Assembly: GCA_030063045.1 (NCBI GenBank)
Contig: JAQSEB010000002.1
Coordinates: forward strand, 1,984,001 to 2,048,000
Length of the DNA: 64,000 nt
From: Pratylenchus scribneri
Lineage: Eukaryota; Nematoda; Chromadorea; Rhabditida; Pratylenchidae
Direction: 5' to 3'
Below, piece after piece: positions 61,475 through 64,000 of the stretch (its first letter is position 1; the number at the start of each line of letters is the position of its first letter). A model generated the notes under the pieces. It saw only the letters and a list, made by a program, of their open reading frames with translations. It was not told the origin of the DNA and ran no database searches. Made by a program: the position numbers and the translations under genes.

Positions 61475-64000
61475 ATGGGTAAACTTAATTTATTGCGTCG
61501 ATTGAGTTTGGGCGGTTCATTCCGTCGAAAAAACAATAAAAGAGGGCAAGTTGAAGAAGAAATAAAATTATTTTTAAAATTAAATATAAATTGTCGAAAA
61601 TAATAAAATAATTATATTAAATTTTTAATAAATTTTACAAAAAAATCTGGCAGAAAAATTAAAGAAATTTAAATTATTCAAAATTTAATTTTTTTATTTT
61701 CATAAAATTCAAATAAAATTTTTAGCAGTTCACTGGAAGATGAGGAGGATAGTGTGAGTGTGAGTGCGGCCAGCAGTGCTATGGACACCTCCTCATTGAG
61801 TGTGCCAATTTTATTCCGTAAAAAATCATCCATATGTTCGGCTCCACCTGGTGCCAATATTCGACCTTCCCATGATTTGCCAACCGAAACGGCCATTCTC
61901 ACGGATGAGGAGGTGATGGCCAATGAAAATAATTTAAATATTAATTTTATTATTATTTTAGGAGAATGGAAGGGAGGAAAATTGCACGGAAACATTTTTC
62001 TTGCGCCGAAGGCGGAAACATGCCATTCTGAATGCAATCATTTATCCAGAACAGAGGGCAAGGGTCCGGGCCGAATTTTGCGGGAATACATTTGAGGCAA
62101 TGATTTAAATATTTTTTGGAAAAATATATTTTAACTAATTTTAAAAATTAAAAATAATTTTTAAATTAATAAAATTTCCATTAAAATTTTAAAATATTTT
62201 AGGTTGACGTGGAGAGGATGACCGAATGTGGGCGTGATTCGGTTGTAATGGTTTCGGAGGAATTCTACGATAAAAAAGTGCTGATCCGTTCCGGCTCGCC
62301 GGTGCGCAAATCCACAATAATGGAGGAATTGAGCCGGGAAAGCAGTGAAGAAAATAGTCGGCCAATTCATTTTCTTATGCCATTTTTTATTTTGAATATT
62401 TATATTTTTAAAAATAAATAAATATTTATTTGATATAAAATTGTTGGCGACGATTATAAATTATTTTCAATTTTTTCGCATATTTAATTAATAAAAAATA
62501 CTTTTATAAAAATTTTAATTAGTTTCGGTTAAATTATGATAAAAATTTAAAATTTATAAAAATTGATCAGAGAATTATGAGCCATCATTTTGAGGAAATA
62601 ATCTTTTAAATGATTCAAAATCGATGCCAATAATTTTATATCAATATAAATGAATTATATTTTTCAGCCTCACGCAATTCCCCCGGTTTTGTGGATGCCC
62701 ACACACGGATGGCTGTTTCCATCAATGCAAAAAGTGATTATGATTCAGTGCACGTTTTCTTGGAGGAAATTCCCTGGGGTCAAATTGGATTGGATGTGAA
62801 GGAGACACCGGTGATCAGTCCAGCTGCCACAACAACATCTGGTACAAATTATAAAATATATGTTAAATAACTTAATTAATATTTTAATATTAATTTATTA
62901 TCTCCATTTTCAGCATTTGAGGACCAAAGGAGTGCCCGCAGTTTTGGAATGGCCAGTTCCGTTGATTCGACGCTGACTGTTGGCCGAGAAAGTGTCCTAA
63001 AGCAAATCAGTGTTAGTGAAGGTGTTGGCGGTCTTGGCGATGAATTGAGCGGCAGATTGTCGTTGAGATCAGCTTCGAGGCGATCCTCACAAAAATCATT
63101 GGCTCATTCTGAACGAAGTGGGGCAACAACATTTTTGATTGGTAAATTAGAATTTATTTTTTTAATGAAATCTTATTTTAGGTGGTCAAGAGGAGGAATT
63201 GGAAGATATTCCGGCATATGTGATCAAATCTGGATCAACAGCTTCGATCACATGCGAATTAAACAATGATTGTGTAGAGGAGGGCACCAAAATTGAGGTG
63301 GGAAAATTACTCAATATAAATTTATGAAAATATTGTAAAAAAAATTAGAAATATCCCAAAAAATGTTTAGTTTTTATCCAAAAAATATTTTAATTAGAGG
63401 CCGGACGATAAGGGATCCCGGTCGGTATTCTTCGGGTAAAAAATTCTATGTTTATCCATCCATTTTATAGAGAAAATTTTTTAATTATTCAGGATAATTT
63501 TTATTCATAAAATTAAAAATTCTCTTTCTGATTAAATGGAAGTAAACGAAAAGATAAATCGAAAAAAAGAAAATAATATTTATTTAATTCGAATAATTAT
63601 TGAATGTATTTGACTAATAAAATAAATAATATAATCCAAAATTTGTATTCACAGTGGTTCCGTGGCCAAAATGAACAAATCCTGGCAATGGGCGGCAAAT
63701 TCGAAAGGCACACCCAAGATTGTGTGGAAATTTTGGTCATCTACGATGTTCGACCGGAGGATGGCCAATTATATTCTGTCAAAATCAATGGAGAATTATT
63801 CCCTGTGGCCTATTTGATCATTGAGGATTTGGATGAGGGGATGATGGCCGAGGAAATGTCCTCATCCACTCCATCCGGCCAAACTGTGCTTTTGGCAGGG
63901 CCAAGTGCGCCACCACAATTTTTGACAGCCCCACAAACTCAGTGGGACACGGAATTATTTTTAATTTAATTTATTTTTCTTTTTGCAGATTTGTAATGCA
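61475..64000 (+). CDS. immunoglobulin-domain protein, N-terminal part (runs off window)
   Basis: Visible exons: 61475-61545, 61726-61912, 61962-62096, 62203-62356, 62668-62841, 62914-63141, 63182-63297, 63655-63941 and the start of the next at 63989; about 454 residues. The N-terminus is basic (MGKLNLLRRLSLGGSFRRKN), followed by long Ser/Glu-rich disordered stretches with phosphorylation-like motifs. Exons 7-8 encode one I-set immunoglobulin-type domain: SGSTASITCEL with the B-strand Cys, IEWFRG with the core Trp, and RPEDGQLYSVKI in place of the usual DxGxYxC, so the second Cys is absent (Ser-Val). This style suggests a titin/obscurin-like sarcomeric protein, but I cannot name the orthologue. 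The start follows a TTTTAG acceptor 24 nt upstream. Introns 1 and 3 need GC donors (GCAAGT, GCAATG) to keep frame. Confidence 0.75.

Overview
The window is AT-rich eukaryotic DNA from a nematode. Most introns are 40-60 nt with TTTCAG- or TTTTAG-like acceptors. Several loci belong to nematode-specific or nematode-expanded families: two Srsx-type chemoreceptors, a DUF273 glycosyltransferase and a BEL/Pao element with an envelope. Low GC and tiny introns would fit a tylenchid, but the sequence does not prove the species.

Region by region: (1) 1-10771 is a complete-looking, apparently young BEL/Pao LTR retroelement on the minus strand. One uninterrupted 2,691-residue frame encodes Gag, protease, RT, RNase H, integrase and a bunyavirus-like Gn/Gc-type envelope, and ends in a membrane-anchored RING-H2 finger. 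A separate three-exon accessory gene lies between env and the 3' LTR. (2) 10772-10882 is the C-terminal coding tail of a host gene abutting the 5' LTR. (3) 11797-13012 (+) encodes a four-TM protein. (4) 13482-27826 holds four minus-strand genes: GMPPA, a small LEA-like helical protein, a DUF273 glycosyltransferase and a SWEET sugar transporter with a long tail. (5) 27827-40051 is mostly non-coding, with one small secondary gene call and a minisatellite. (6) 40052-49239 holds an Srsx GPCR (+), an ankyrin protein (-), an annexin (+), a secreted Cys-rich protein (+) and a second Srsx GPCR (-). (7) 51052-59744 (+) is a 17-exon gene for an unrecognised 1,379-residue coiled-coil/Q-P-rich protein. 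(8) 61475-64000 (+) is the 5' part of an immunoglobulin-domain gene that runs off the window.

Two repeat layers cut across the genes. Three separated minisatellite arrays (20.9, 37.0 and 57.7 kb) share the core CAGGCGGAATTATT although their spacers differ; the first has a ten-unit higher-order structure. Long palindromic MITE-like insertions account for many of the introns longer than about 350 nt. The most unusual content is in the retroelement: a fused envelope with a RING-H2 protein, and a spliced accessory gene. Exon boundaries were derived by hand from splice signals and reading phase; every multi-exon model given keeps an open frame with consistent phases.
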